Counted from the first letter of the stretch, positions 22,318 to 33,158 are shown. The stretch: DNA of 64,000 nt from Gerris lacustris (GCA_951217055.1 OX578277.1:113588514-113652513); one strand, 5' to 3'. Program-made: numbers and translations. The notes: generated from the letters alone by a model not told the origin.

Positions 22318-23560
22318 TTGTTAATGAAGTATAGGTACGCATATTCTATTATTATTATTTTTTTTTTTTATTCATCCTATTTCTTGTTAGATTTGTTCCG
22401 TGACGACTATAGAGTCGTGGGACAAATCCCAGTGAGTGAAGTGACTCACATTATTAGACCTAACTCCTTGGCTTTAGTTGTTTTAGTTTTGGACAAATTA
22501 CTTTTTAATAGTAATAATATGTAAATATTTCACTCTTCAAATAGAAAGTGTTAAAAAGGATTAAACCTAAAGGGTTGAAAATGTTCCAATATAAGCGAGA
22601 CGAATTATAACCGTTTTATAGAAAGAAAGTACATAGTTTATATTTATATTATTTCATTTTTTTTTTAAGAACAATACCCCAATATAATAAAGAACAATAC
22701 TCCAATATAATAAAGACAACCAAAATAGAAATGGATTTTTTTTTTTTTTTTTTTTTTTAACGAGGGGTACTTTGTGTTACGAAAATTATGGAAAGGGTAC
22801 ACAGATGTTAAAAGTTTGGGAAACACTGGTTTAGAGGGACTAAAACAGGACTTTTCATCCCTGAACTCAAAAAGTAGGGCGAAAAAGTAAAGTAGGGCAA
22901 AAAAGTAAAGATTGTAACTTAATTATTTTATAAATAGTAGAAATAATTTTTTTTTTTTTTTTGGATTTAATTTACCTTTATTGAATAAGAAAAAATACAA
23001 CATATTAATACATAATAATATTCCATTACATCGAGTTATCTTTTTTGCTGATTTAACAATTTAATACTACATTAGGTTATCTCTCCACTAGAGAACATGG
23101 AGTCCTGAGCTGTGGAGAGAGGAATGGCTAATGTAATGAAGTTGTTGAAATCAGGTTGGCGGCACTGCGCTTCTTTGACCATGTTTATCTTTGTTTGTAA
23201 CCTGCATCAAAATAACCTTCTATTTAAGTTTAATTCCAATTCTTATTTGTTTTTTGAATCTCTTATATCTGCTATCATATCTCTTATAAAAGTGCTTAAA
23301 ATTATTGTTATTTATTAAAATAATAAATAAAAACTGTGCAATGGACGAAAATGTGTATTTTCTTCCTACCGGAGATAAAATATTGTATGTACCTCGTGAG
23401 TAAAGTGCCATTATTCCCCTCGCGATAATTATCTCCCTTGGCTGCGCCTCGGGATTTAGGGACCATGGTTCCTTCGGCTTCGCCTCAAGAACCAACTTTT
23501 GCGTTCAGGGAATAATGGCTTACTTTACTCCCTAGGTGCATAAATAACTATTTTTCGCGT
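22006..23560 (-). repeat. Dispersed repeat family D, minus-strand copy
   Basis: The reverse complement of 49725-50410 and related to 41048-41790. It carries an insertion (22050-22828). The GGCTGCGCCTCGGG and CTTCGGCTTCGCCTC blocks at 23430-23490 are inverted versions of the GAGGCGAAGCCGAGG repeats in the other copies. Short frames here are not genes. Confidence 0.75.
22050..22828. mobile_element. hAT-like non-autonomous element, about 780 bp
   Basis: The ends, read inward, are CAGTGTTTCCCAAAGTGTG and CAGTGTTTCCCAAACTTTT. Both sub-terminal parts contain GGGTAC-type motifs (22076-22115 and 22765-22800). Flanks are AGTTTAGG on the left and GTTTAGAG on the right. The undisturbed site in repeat D at about 50351-50365 (reverse strand) reads GAATTAGTTTAGAGG, supporting an 8-bp GTTTAGAG duplication with one base lost on the left. 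The interior holds a 40-plus A run (22276-22315) and no transposase. Confidence 0.85.
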
Positions 23561-23908
23561 GACATAAATTATCCGCCATATTGTATTCCGAATTTTCAGT
23601 TAATCACATCAAATTGCTATTCTTATTTCTTCTATCTGCCCAGTAGACTGCACATTTTGCATATTTCTTGTACACAGCATAAAATTAAAATATTTCCTCG
23701 TGTTACAAGAGGAAGGGGTTGTAGGTTCGATCCACCGGGGGGTCACAATGTTTTTGGTTGATAATAACAAATATATAAGTTAATTTTTTTTCGGAAATTT
23801 TCATCGGCTTGCCATAGGGTATTTGCATGAAATATTTCAAAATTTAAGGAATAGCCGTTATATTTTTAGTAACGGAAGAAATATAATGTTTTTTGTTGCT
23901 GTTTTTTT
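23561..23908. other. No gene; short tRNA-like B-box motif
   Basis: GGTTCGATCCACC at about 23732 resembles a pol III B box, but no matching A box or cloverleaf could be built. The rest is unremarkable AT-rich sequence. Confidence 0.35.
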
Positions 23909-24528
23909 ACTTTCTCATATAAAGAGAAAGTATTGTGATGGCGCGAAAATTCGATTTTGAGATTTTGATGGATTTACACGTTTTGAGGTCCCCTGAGTCC
24001 AAAAAAGTGGTTTTTAAAAAATGTCTGTCTGTCGTCTGTCTGTCGTCTGTCTGTCGTCTGTGCAGACGCCTGGAGCCCAAACTACTGGGCCGTTTTTGAC
24101 GAAATTTGGCATACATGTTCAGAAAAATCATACCCCGAGGCGAAATCGAGAAATGAATTTTAGCTCTAAATTTGGGGGCGCTACCCCCCAAAAACTCTGA
24201 AAAAACATGAAAAAAATTATTTCTCGAAAACGGTTCCGACGATTTTGATTAAAAAATTCTAAAATGTAGTCCATTTGAATACGAATCCAACGATATAAGC
24301 CGTTTTCCCGGGAAAAATCTAGTTCCTGAGATATTAGCTTAAAACGCGGACGGAGAGAGCCCGGGTTCGATTCCCCGACCAGGAGAAGTTATTTTTATGA
24401 TAAATTTTGATGAAATGTTCAATAATATTTAAATGTACATTTGAAAACTAATAAATGGAAACACTGGGCTAAGTAATTATAAACTCATATATGAGAAAGT
24501 TTGTCTGAGTTGTCTCGGACCGATTTTT
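23909..24528 (+). mobile_element. Repeat family B, complete copy
   Basis: Begins ACTTTCTCATATAAAGAGAA and ends ATATGAGAAAGTTTGTCTGA...CCGATTTTT. It contains GTCTGTCTGTCGTCTG runs, the GAAATTTGGCATACATGTTC block common to several insect repeats, and CCCGGGTTCGATTCCCC (about 24360), which matches the pol III B-box consensus. Closest in sequence to 59236-59842 and 61459-62029. Confidence 0.75.
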
Positions 24529-24715
24529 CATTCATTATTTTGGAGTTTTTTTTTGACAAACAAAAAAAAATAAATAAAATAAAATAAAATCTTTAACACA
24601 CATTATCCTGAAATGGAGCTACATTCGAAGATCCGATTTTAATTATATTTTTAAAAACTGTTTCCGAGCTTACCGAAGGTAACGGAAGCTATGTGATTCT
24701 GAAGAAAGAAAAATA

Positions 24716-25090
24716 TTTAGGTCTCCGATTTCAAAAATTCCAAGACAGAAATCCGTTTTAGACATCAGGGAACATTTTTGGCTCCGTGTGTGTCTGTCGG
24801 TCGGTCTGTAGTTCAATTTTTGCGAACCAACATACCTTAAAAACTACACGTCCAATTTTAATGAATTTTAGGTGGTAGGCCATAATTGGCCCATTGTTGG
24901 TCCCATGTAAGTTTCAACTTTTTTGTTTCTCATCCACCTGCGCACAAACATACATTCATTTAACCTATTGCTTCAAAAGTACTTATCTGATTAGAATGAA
25001 ACTTTTATATTTTATCGAATGTAACCTGTAGATGGCCCCAGATTAATTTGAACCATCTGCGCTCTTTAACTTTTGCTAAATTGATACCAG
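24716..25090 (+). repeat. Dispersed repeat family L, longest copy
   Basis: The left half matches 455-600. The right half (about 24925-25090) matches 63780-64000 inverted (CGCACAAACATACATTCATT, AAGTACTTATCTGATT, GATGGCCCCAGATTAATTTG). Confidence 0.7.
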
Positions 25091-25226
25091 GGGTATCCAA
25101 CTCCAGTATTCTAGAGGTGTAAGAGCACTAGCGCTCCACGAGAATATGGTGGTTAAAATTGTAAACTACTTATGATCTTTTGACATTTGTACTATTTTGT
25201 AAATAAACAATACAAAAAAATAAACA

Positions 25227-25293
25227 GCCTCGGTGGCCGAATGAGATGCGCGATAGCTCAGAATGAGAAAGTTCCCGGGTTCGAATCTAGTAA
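25227..25293 (+). mobile_element. tRNA-derived SINE fragment
   Basis: GGTGGCCGAATG resembles an A box of the Leu/Ser tRNA type. CCCGGGTTCGAATC about 45 bases later is a good B box. A cloverleaf does not close, and no SINE body or tail was recognised, so this is a decayed head only. Confidence 0.4.
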
Positions 25294-25654
25294 ATTGACA
25301 AATTAATTTATTAATTTATTTCTTTGAATTAAGAAGATCTATATCTTTTGAATGGTGTAAAAGATTTAGTTACAATATTAACCGCCAATTCCCGTGGATC
25401 TCTAGTAGTCTAACACAGGTAGATAAAGAGGGGAGTTGGAAATCTTTCCGTTTAAGGATTCTATGATCGCTGATTGATACTTTAATTCGTGTAATAAATC
25501 AAAACAATTTTGACAGATTAAAAAAAACGGGGGAAACAATTAAACAATAATGGTTTGTAAAAGCATAAAATCAATAAAATACGTGGATTGGATGCGAGGA
25601 ACCTATGTGCCTCACCAATTGGCAATCAAAAATAAATACAAAAAATTTTTTTGT

Positions 25655-25915
25655 TATCAAGGGTTGTTATATTTTACTACGTTTTTATTAGCTTGCTTTC
25701 TTGTTTGTTTGTTTGTTTGTCCAGTACAAATCTTGCAATCGATTTTTAACTAACTTCCCGAGTAGCTAGATATTTGAATAGCTCAGAACACGATGACAAT
25801 GCATTATTTTAAACTTTTAGCCATCTTTCAGCAGAATTTAATTTGTTTTTAGCAAATTTTGCTGTACGGAAAGTTAGTTCGGAAAAAATCCCCAAGTTAT
25901 TTTATTTGTTTTGAA
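25655..25915 (+). repeat. Dispersed repeat family O, copy 1
   Basis: Matches 37225-37490 (GTTTTTATTAGCTTGC, then TTGTTTGTTTGTTTG, then CTAACTAACTTCCCGA, ending GTTATTTTATTTGTTTTG). Confidence 0.7.
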
Positions 25916-26189
25916 GTGCTACCACAAAATCTCAGTCAAAACAACTAAAATCAATAATACATGTTACTACACGCATTTATTCAACTTCACTTATATGTGA
26001 GTTACAAATAGATGTATGTATGTATGTTAATAGTGTACAGAATGAATGTTTAAATCTCGTTTAGAAAATACCTTTTTCCTTGACCTTATTCTTGTTTGAA
26101 GGTAAAGACAGAAAAAATCAAGCTTGGAATAAAACTGTTGATTTCAACAAAAAACAAGTAGACACTCTTCTTTTTAAATGTATATACCT

Positions 26190-26930
26190 ACATTTTTTCG
26201 GAAATTGATAAGCACAGACCCTCAATGATAGGAGAAGTAACTGCTCCTAAAGCAATGTTACTAAATATCAATGTAGGTAAAAGACCATAATATGTGAACA
26301 GAAATTATCATAATATATTTTATATTCCCAACTTTTATAACCCATTCATAAATAATATTGTAAAACAATTACCGTCTAGATGAGTGCAAGGTATAGACAG
26401 GTGATGTTCACTAAGACTCAACTAATTACCATGTAAACAATGTAAAGTAAATGAGTGTGATTACATGCCTCAGCTATATCTCTTGTTTACATGGATAGTA
26501 CCGCTATAGTAATCAGCTGGGGATACTAAGGGATCAAGTCTGGACCTAGGGGCCCTGTAGAGAATCCCGTCTCTTAGTAGTGATAATCCCGGTCTAATCA
26601 ATTTACAGCCCCACTTTGATCGGCGTCCCCCTCCCCTATCCCCCAAATCCCGATAATCCTTCTAAATTGTTTCCACTTAGAAGATAGATTTTTTTTTTCA
26701 AAAATGAATCTTTTATGGTCACAAATCCCCTATTATAACATTAGTTTACCTCCCCCGAGAAACAAACCGATAAAAATACACGAAACTAATATTTCTATTG
26801 AGATTTCGTTGGTTGTAAATCTTACTCGATGTGAATTCAGTCTTCAAACAAACTCGTTCTTTAGAATGATTCCGTTACCTTTAATACAATAATCATATTA
26901 ATCGGGTTCTTGGAGTAATTTTAAAGGCTA
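26190..26930 (+). repeat. Dispersed repeat family M, copy 2
   Basis: Collinear with 11565-12477 and lacks both MITEs found there. The core 26341-26626 is nearly identical to 11711-11990. TAATCC motifs occur at 26584 and 26653. The flanking parts are more diverged. Confidence 0.7.
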
Positions 26931-26999
26931 TATAGATAACAACATATCTTCGGGGAGCCGTCGTGACGCAGTCGCTGTTTCCCTTCCCTTGAGTTTCGG

Positions 27000-27945
27000 T
27001 TGGTTTCAGTTCAGGTTATAAACAAAGTCAATTATTAAATAATTTTCATCCCAGATTAAAGTTCACTATAGAAAAAGAAGCTAACAATATTTTGAATTAC
27101 CTAGATATCACAATTATTAAAAACTTAAATAGTTCTATTTCAACTCAATGGTTCGAAAAAGACGTGAAATGTAATAGATTCCTTAATTTCAGATCACAAC
27201 ATCCCCCATACCAAAAAACCAATTATGTCCATAATATGATTAAGAAAGCAATTTCTCTCACGGATCGTTGTCACCTCCCAACAGTAAAGAAGAGTTTTGA
27301 TAAGTTAAAAGATAATTTTTACCCCCTAAAATCTTTAAAAAAATTTGGCACAAACACACCAACTCCCACCTCAGTAATAGTAACAATGATAACATTATTT
27401 TAGACAATACCAGTTTAAGGGTTTGTATCCAAATTTAATCTCGGGACAATCAAACTTTTGCATTAAGGTTTGCTCTTGGTCAGACAGTTCTTTAATATAT
27501 GGCATGCTGACAAATTTGGTGGGTCTAAAACAAAATGGAGAATATGTACCACAACTTGAAGGATAAAATCCCTTTTGACAATACCATCGGCACTATATAT
27601 GAAATACCGTGCGGACAATGCAACAAATCATACATAAGCGAAAGCAGCCAATTAATTAAAAATAGAATTGAGCAGCATAAATACGATCAAAATAAGGGCA
27701 ACTCCAACACAGCCCTGTCTAGTCACACTCTGGCCACCAATCACAAATTCCTTTTTGACGAAACAAAAATCATAGGGAGGAACATAAAACTAATAGAAGG
27801 AAAATGATAGAAGCACTCAATATAGCTATCAAATTAGATAACACGGTCAACATTAAAACAGATTCTCGTTCCCTAAACAGATTTTATAGTGATACTTGTC
27901 ACCTACTTTTCTATCACAATCCCCACGCTCATAACTAGCTGAGCC
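27000..27945 (+). pseudogene. Penelope-like retroelement remnant: RT end plus GIY-YIG-like domain
   Basis: The first frame, open to 27403, includes FTIEKEANNILNYLDITI, then CNRFLNF and SQHPP, as in the thumb/C-terminal part of Penelope-type reverse transcriptases. After a frame change, a second frame (27535-27807) carries TIYEIPCGQCNKSYI and an Arg ten residues later (NRIEQH). That matches the start of the GIY-YIG endonuclease domain of these elements, but the first Gly is Thr and YIG reads YIS. The cysteine pair after IP is also typical. A further frame change near 27800 leads to a last segment ending about 27938. The catalytic RT motifs lie upstream and are absent, so this is a 5'-truncated, frameshifted, inactive copy. 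Confidence 0.8.
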
Positions 27946-28029
27946 GGGCCCAACATAACATAACATATTGCATCATTAATACGTTTCATAATTTAATTTT
28001 TATACAGGTATAAGTCGCAGTACAATTCT

Positions 28030-28450
28030 CTCGTTCATATCCACACAGCCGAAGCGTACACTACCCTCTGCATGTCACTCCTTCACATGACTTCCTCATT
28101 TCCTCGTCCCACCCCAGGCTTTCACTTCCTCTTCCTCTTTTCAGCTCTCTTGGATACCAGTCGATCATTTCCTCGCTCAATTTCCTGTCTTTTTATCTTG
28201 CAATGGGCCCAGCCCAGTTCCATTTCCTTCTTATATTGTTATAACTAAATCCTCAAAGTCCTGTTTGTTGCCTTATCCATTGACTTCTCTTCGTGCCTTT
28301 CCTCGTCACCCTCAGCATGCTTCTTTCCTATCTGAGTTGTTTCTTTGCAATAGTTTTGTTTAACTTTTATGGCTCCGACTCATATGCAAGTACTGGCACC
28401 ACATTCTTTTTCCACCATTTTTTCTTTCGTGTGATATCCACATCAGACGC
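28030..28450 (-). pseudogene. RTE/BovB-like LINE ORF2 C-terminal remnant
   Basis: On the minus strand, fragments across two frames read LRVTRKGTKRSQWIRQQTGL and, after an in-frame stop, RRKWNWAGPIARQKDR then GWDEEMRKS. The K-W-x-W-A-G-H/P-x-A-R core followed by a basic arginine-glycine-rich segment and W-D-E/D is the C-terminal signature of RTE-clade LINEs. These are often misannotated as craniofacial development protein 2-like. Several stops and frame changes show decay. The flanking reverse transcriptase is not present. Confidence 0.65.
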
Positions 28451-28598
28451 CTGTGCAATAATAATATTATAAAGAAAGAGTAAAATAGTGGTACTAAAGT
28501 TTAATTTTGATAATTGAATGGATTCTCGCGTTTACAGATCTCTTCAGTGTAACAAGAAATTGGTACAAGTCCATAAAATGTAGGTACTGTATTGTTCA

Positions 28599-29150
28599 TC
28601 TATATGATAATATATAAAATTAAAGTTTTTTCTGTACATTTTTTAGGATTTCAAAATGTTTAGGGACCTTACATTTCATGCATTACGAAAAACGTTTTTC
28701 CTGCTTGCTGTATTTCCAGTCTCTGCTCACCTCTGATTTAATTGACACAAAACTGGCAACCGGTGACACAACAGACCTTGTGCGAACGTGTGATGTATGC
28801 TAGAGACTCTGTTATATCGATAAATATTGAACAAAACCGGATATATTAAATATTTACTGGACCTATATGCGTTATTTATATTGAGAGAAGCGTATAATTA
28901 AATATTTACCTTCATGTTTATATTGCATGGCACGGCTGTTGGAAACGGAATGATTTTGGGAATTATTTAATAGTTTGACCAATATGATAATGCGGCGAGT
29001 GACTAGAGCACAACCACTAATTCCAATCCTTTACTCCACATTTCGGCTAGTTATATTATAATTCCAATTATTGATAATTAAATTATACATTTATTTTAAG
29101 TGATAATTTTCCGATTAGCCCAGGTGCATATTGAAATGCTGGTGAAGCAG
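28599..29150 (+). mobile_element. Helitron-like fragment, 5' end only
   Basis: Begins TCTATATG, then AATATATAAAATTAAAG, like the 5' end of the Helitron at 60266. A later TATTAAATATTTACTGG block is also shared. The 3' hairpin and CTAG end were not found, so the right border is uncertain. Confidence 0.45.
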
Positions 29151-29194
29151 TGCAGGGCAGAACAGTTTTAGGTTTCTGTACAATGTACAAAAAG

Positions 29195-29665
29195 AAACCT
29201 TATATAACGGCTCTGTCTGTCTGTCTGTCTGTCCATTGGTGTCTGTCCGTTGCTTGTTTCAATTCTTAAACTACTATAGCTAGGAACATGAAATTCGGCA
29301 CACAGGTGTATCTCTGCATTTGAGACAACTGGACACATTTTGGATTTTTCGCTCTTAATATTTTCAAGGTGGCGGCCAATATGGCGGGCGACTAAAAAAC
29401 GTTCTTAGTAACTATGACATGTTATACATCAATTTAAAGGTCTTGAAATAAAGAAAAAGAATATGCAACTAATTAAATTTCACACGTAATATTTTCAAGA
29501 TGGCGGCCAATATGGCAGGCGACTAAAAAAAGTTCTTAGTAACTATAACATGTTTTACATCATTTTAAAGGTCTTGAAGTGTAGAAGAAGAATATGCAAT
29601 TATTAAAATTTTACACTTAAAAGTTTCAAGATCATACGGGACCACGCGAATCTAGACGCCAGATC
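29195..29665 (+). repeat. Repeat with 131-bp tandem units carrying GGCGGCCAATATGGC
   Basis: After a (CTGT)n run, units begin at about 29361 and 29492, with a partial third at about 29623. Each has TTTTCAAGRTGGCGGCCAAT and AGTTCTTAGTAACTAT-type blocks. No coding content. Confidence 0.75.
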
Positions 29666-29671
29666 CATTAA

Positions 29672-29965
29672 GCCTAGTCCACACTAGTAGACATGTTGCG
29701 CGATTTTGGTTGCAGAGACAATGTTTAGCGATTCGTCTAGAAATCGGCTAGACATGGGATAGACAATCGGCGTCTACGGTCTCGTTGCTAGACCAAAAAT
29801 CGCATGTCTATGGTTTTCCATTCAAAATGGTAGACACGCTGCAACGGTAAACACGTTGCGCAACATGTCTAAAGTGTGGACGCTAGACCTAGACCATAGA
29901 CGGTCTCTGCAGACGTCTATAGACATGATGTTCAACGTGTCTACTGTTGAGGACTAGACTTTAGC
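29672..29965. repeat. MITE-like segment of GTCCACACT type
   Basis: Begins AGCCTAGTCCACACTAGTAG and is unusually GC-balanced. It contains repeated TAGACATGTTGCGC / GTTGCGCAACATGTCTA inverted motifs and many TAGAC words. Termini of this kind are common in insect MITEs. The right end was not fixed. Possibly related to 32860-32935 (AGTGTGCGCCTAGCCT). Confidence 0.5.
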
Positions 29966-29975
29966 GTTGGGTAGG

Positions 29976-30802
29976 CCAATTCTTACGGTATCGTATATAT
30001 CTGCAGTTGAAAAAAACTCTGTTGCACCTTCAGTCGGCTGCGTCACAGTGTACACCCGGGCTAATTGGGAAATTGAAATCGAGCTCCTATCCTCCTCCAG
30101 GCTTGTACTAGGGATTGTAGAGTTCAGGCAACCCTTAAATTTTCGTTCACATCAATTGCCTTTACTGAATCAATACTACGACAACATTTCCTAACTTAAT
30201 AATTATTTTCGTACCCAAGTGCATGAATTAATTTTATTACAAAAAATCGTTGTCTGCTATGATACTGTTCCGGTTGAAGGGATAAGAAAATTTAATTTTG
30301 TTTTTTAAGCTGTGGTAATTTCGAATATTTGATAAGGGGCGACATTCTGTTAGACAATGCAAATGTCAGAGTTGAAAAGGTGCGCCACTGTTTGGAGGTG
30401 TTTGAACAAGGGGCACGGAGATAGTAGACTCGAGTGACCTATGTAAACAGCAGGCTCTAGTCCAGTCGAGTATACATGGTTTATCTTCTATTTACATGGA
30501 TAACAGTGTGGCTGGAAGTACAAGTCGCTTTCTACTCTCAGTTTCCCTCTACAAATAACCGCTTTCCTTTCATTTCACATTCAAACTAACTCCTAAAATT
30601 CATATTCAATATTGCTTTAATGGATTCAATCATTAATTTAGTATTGTCGACTAATGTACTAATATTCGTATTCTTACAATACCCTAGTACAAGCCTGGGG
30701 GAGGATAGAAGCTCGACTTCAATTTCCCAATTAGCCCGGGTGCACACTGTGACGCAGCCGACTCATACATACATGCAGATATATACGACACCGTAAGAAT
30801 TA
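29976..30802. repeat. Inverted repeat with about 130-bp arms around part of duplication copy A
   Basis: 29978-30116 and 30673-30802 are reverse complements with moderate divergence (AATTCTTACGGTATCGTATA at the left outer end). The right arm is absent from the corresponding position of copy B (about 36935). Confidence 0.75.
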
Positions 30803-30925
30803 ACCCTGCAGTGCACGGGTCGGGTCTGTGAGACCCAGGGTGTCATAACGCTGTGTGAGAGTGCCTCTCCTGTGGTATATAAAATTACTGTAGAGGACTC
30901 AATAAATTATAATAAATAAATAAAT
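30803..30925 (+). mobile_element. Short LINE 3' end with (AAAT)n tail
   Basis: GAGTGCCTCTCCTGTGG and GAGGACTC followed by an AATAAATAAATAAATAATAA tail resemble the 3' end of the LINE at 31031-32760 (GTGCCTCACTAGTGG, GAGGACTC, (AAAT)n). Missing from copy B of the duplication. Confidence 0.5.
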
Positions 30926-31034
30926 AATAAAGGTGAACAATTAAAGATATTAAATAATAAATTGATTGTGCGTGAAAAGTCTCACGTAAAAAAGGTTTCG
31001 TTGGTATTGTGAACATAAAATTAGCATAAGCTAA

Positions 31035-31559
31035 CTTCGTTTCGATTCTCATGTCTCTAATGTTATCGCCAAAGCCTACCGTGCACTTGGTCTCATTTTG
31101 TCTATTTCACGTGGTCTGTCATTAGATTGTCTTCTGTGTCTTTACAAAGCTCTGGTTCGTCCATGTTTAGAGTATGCAGTACCTGTCTGGAATGACTTAA
31201 ATCTTGGCAGAGCGGCCCAAGTGGAACGAGTACAAAGAAGATGTATTAGAGCTGTGTACTGTAGATATCTGTACCGCAAATTGTTTTATAAATATGAATC
31301 TCTGTGCAGCAGATTTGGTCTAGAGTCTCTCACGGAACGACGTAATGCTTTCCAAGCTCTGTTTCTGGCAAAGGCCCTCGCTGGTTCTTATAGATGCGAG
31401 GAGATGAGTCAAGTTATTGTTCTTGCTGCTGGTAGACGTGCTGGTCGTACCCTTTATACCCGCGACCTCACACCTTTGAATCCTCTTCTCAGTCACATTG
31501 ACCAAGTCCATGATATTTCTTCCCTTCGCTCCGTTTTTTCCATCAGTCATAGTTAAATT
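31035..31559 (+). pseudogene. LINE ORF2 C-terminal region (reverse transcriptase thumb and beyond)
   Basis: The frame is open from 31035 to a TAA at 31557-31559. It begins FDSHVSNVIAKAYRALGLIL, then LYKALVRPCLEYAVPVWN, then VERVQRRCIRAV and LESLTERRNAF. The L-Y-K-x-L-V-R-P-x-L-E-Y...W pattern and the following V-E-x-V-Q-R-R-x motif are the hallmark of the region just after the reverse transcriptase domain in Jockey/CR1/I-type LINEs. The endonuclease and the catalytic FxDD motif lie further upstream and are missing, so the copy is a 5'-truncated, inactive fragment. The frame itself is still undamaged, which suggests a fairly recent insertion. It ends with the stop about 120 bases before an ATT-rich stretch. 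Confidence 0.8.
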
Positions 31560-31724
31560 TTAAAGTTGTCAATATTCCATTTTCTTTTTTTTGTCTTCTT
31601 TTATTCCACTCTTTTATCCTATCCGATCTCAGGCTTACTTAATTATTAAAATATAATATATACTTCAAAGCTGCGCCGTTATCATTATTATTATTATTGC
31701 ATTTATTTTTGTACTTATATCTTA

Positions 31725-32581
31725 CTAGCCGGATAGGTGCGCTTCGCGCACCTTATCCGTCTAGAAGTTGGCGCTGTGTGTAATAATAATTGAAACAATA
31801 TAATTAATATATCTTTATTGTTACATAATTTCGTATTTTAGTAAAAGTAGGTTATATTATTTTGTTATGCATTTTCAATTATTCTATTTTATTCTACATT
31901 CAATTTTCAATTTTAGTTACAATAAGTCTATGTAACAAATTTAAGATCTTTAAATCAGCTGGAAGCTAAGATAATAGTATCTGATTAAATCGAAGATGGC
32001 GGCCATATGTTGAAGTGAAAGTACCTTTAATTATTTTCTTTAGCTACCATAGGTCTATGTTCCAAATTTCAAATCCCTAGGTCCACTGGAAGCTGAGATA
32101 ATAGAGAGTTATTAAATCCAAGATGGTGGTTGTAATTCAATATGGCGGCTATATATCGAAATCAAAACACCCGCACTTTTCTAGTATTGGTACACTCTAC
32201 CTATGTACCAAATTTCAAATCTCTAGGTCAATGGGAAGTAGGAGAATTACTGATGAAAAAATCCAAGATGGCGGCTATAATTCAAAATGGCGGCTATATA
32301 TCGAAATCAAAACACCTGAACTTTTCTATTTATGGTACACTCTACCTATGTACCAAATTTCAAATCTCTAGGTCAATGGGAAGTAGGAGAATTACTGATG
32401 AAAAAATCCAAGATGGCGGCTATAATTCAATATGGCGGACACATATCGAAATCAAAATGGCCGCACTTTCCTATTTATGGTACACTCTATCTATGTACCA
32501 AATTTCAAATCTCTAGGTCAATGGGAAGTAGGAGAATTTTTGATGATCAGTCACTGTCACTCTTAGTTTTATATATATAGA
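31725..32581 (-). mobile_element. Non-autonomous Helitron, 857 bp
   Basis: On the minus strand it starts TCTATATATATAAAAC just after an A and ends CTAG just before a T. A strong hairpin (GGTGCGC-GAA-GCGCACC within GGATA...TATCC) sits a few bases before CTAG. TC at one end, hairpin plus CTAG at the other, and insertion between A and T are the Helitron rules. The interior carries 145-bp tandem units with AAGATGGCGGC motifs (units at about 31989, 32116, 32261, 32406). No Rep/helicase is present. Confidence 0.85.
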
Positions 32582-33158
32582 TTATTCTTATTTTTTTTTT
32601 TAATTGTTATTACTTAATTGTTTAAATCAGATGTTTACTTGTTATGTTTGTTTCGTACTTATCTTTGTTATTTATGCCTCATAAGAGTGCCTCACTAGTG
32701 GCGTTTTGCCGTTGAGGACTCTCAAAATATTGTTAATAAATAAATAAATAAATAAATAAGGGGGGGGGGGAGCAATTTTTTTTTGACAAAATGGCATGGA
32801 AAATTAAACACTTTCCACAAGTGTTCAAAAGTGTCCAAAAGATTGTTGGACGGCGACAATCTTTTGGACCGGGAGACAACCTCCGCAGACAGTCTGCAGA
32901 CTGTATTGCCCCCAGTGTGCGCCTAGCCTAAATTAAAAAAAAAAAATTCGCGTGACGTGAATCAAAACGCTCTTTAATACTGGAAAGTATCTCGTTTTTA
33001 TGTCTTTTGATTCATAAGTTATTGGAACCGTACAGAGTGACAGACAGACAGACAGACACAGGAACGAAACTATAAGGGTTCCTTGTTTTTTGTTTTACCA
33101 ACAAAAAATATACCTTTTACCTATAAATATACCTTTTACCTATAAAACGCTATTACTA

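Larger units (their letters stand above)
31031..32760 (+). mobile_element. 5'-truncated LINE with (AAAT)n tail, split by a Helitron
   Basis: Inserted in repeat I between GCATAAG and the poly-G run, an interval that is uninterrupted in 21800-21872. The 3' end is GAGGACTC, then AATAAATAAATAAATAAATA. ATAAG at both borders may be a short target duplication. It contains the RT C-terminal frame 31035-31559 and the nested element 31725-32581. Confidence 0.8.

Noticed and set aside
22171..22524. 117-codon frame with poly-Lys
   Set aside because: Runs through a 40-plus base A tract inside a hAT-like element.
23907..24191. 94-codon minus-strand frame (and similar at 59293-59610, 6659-6862)
   Set aside because: Lies within repeat family B. 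Equivalent frames are broken differently in each copy and contain (GTCT)n-derived repeats.
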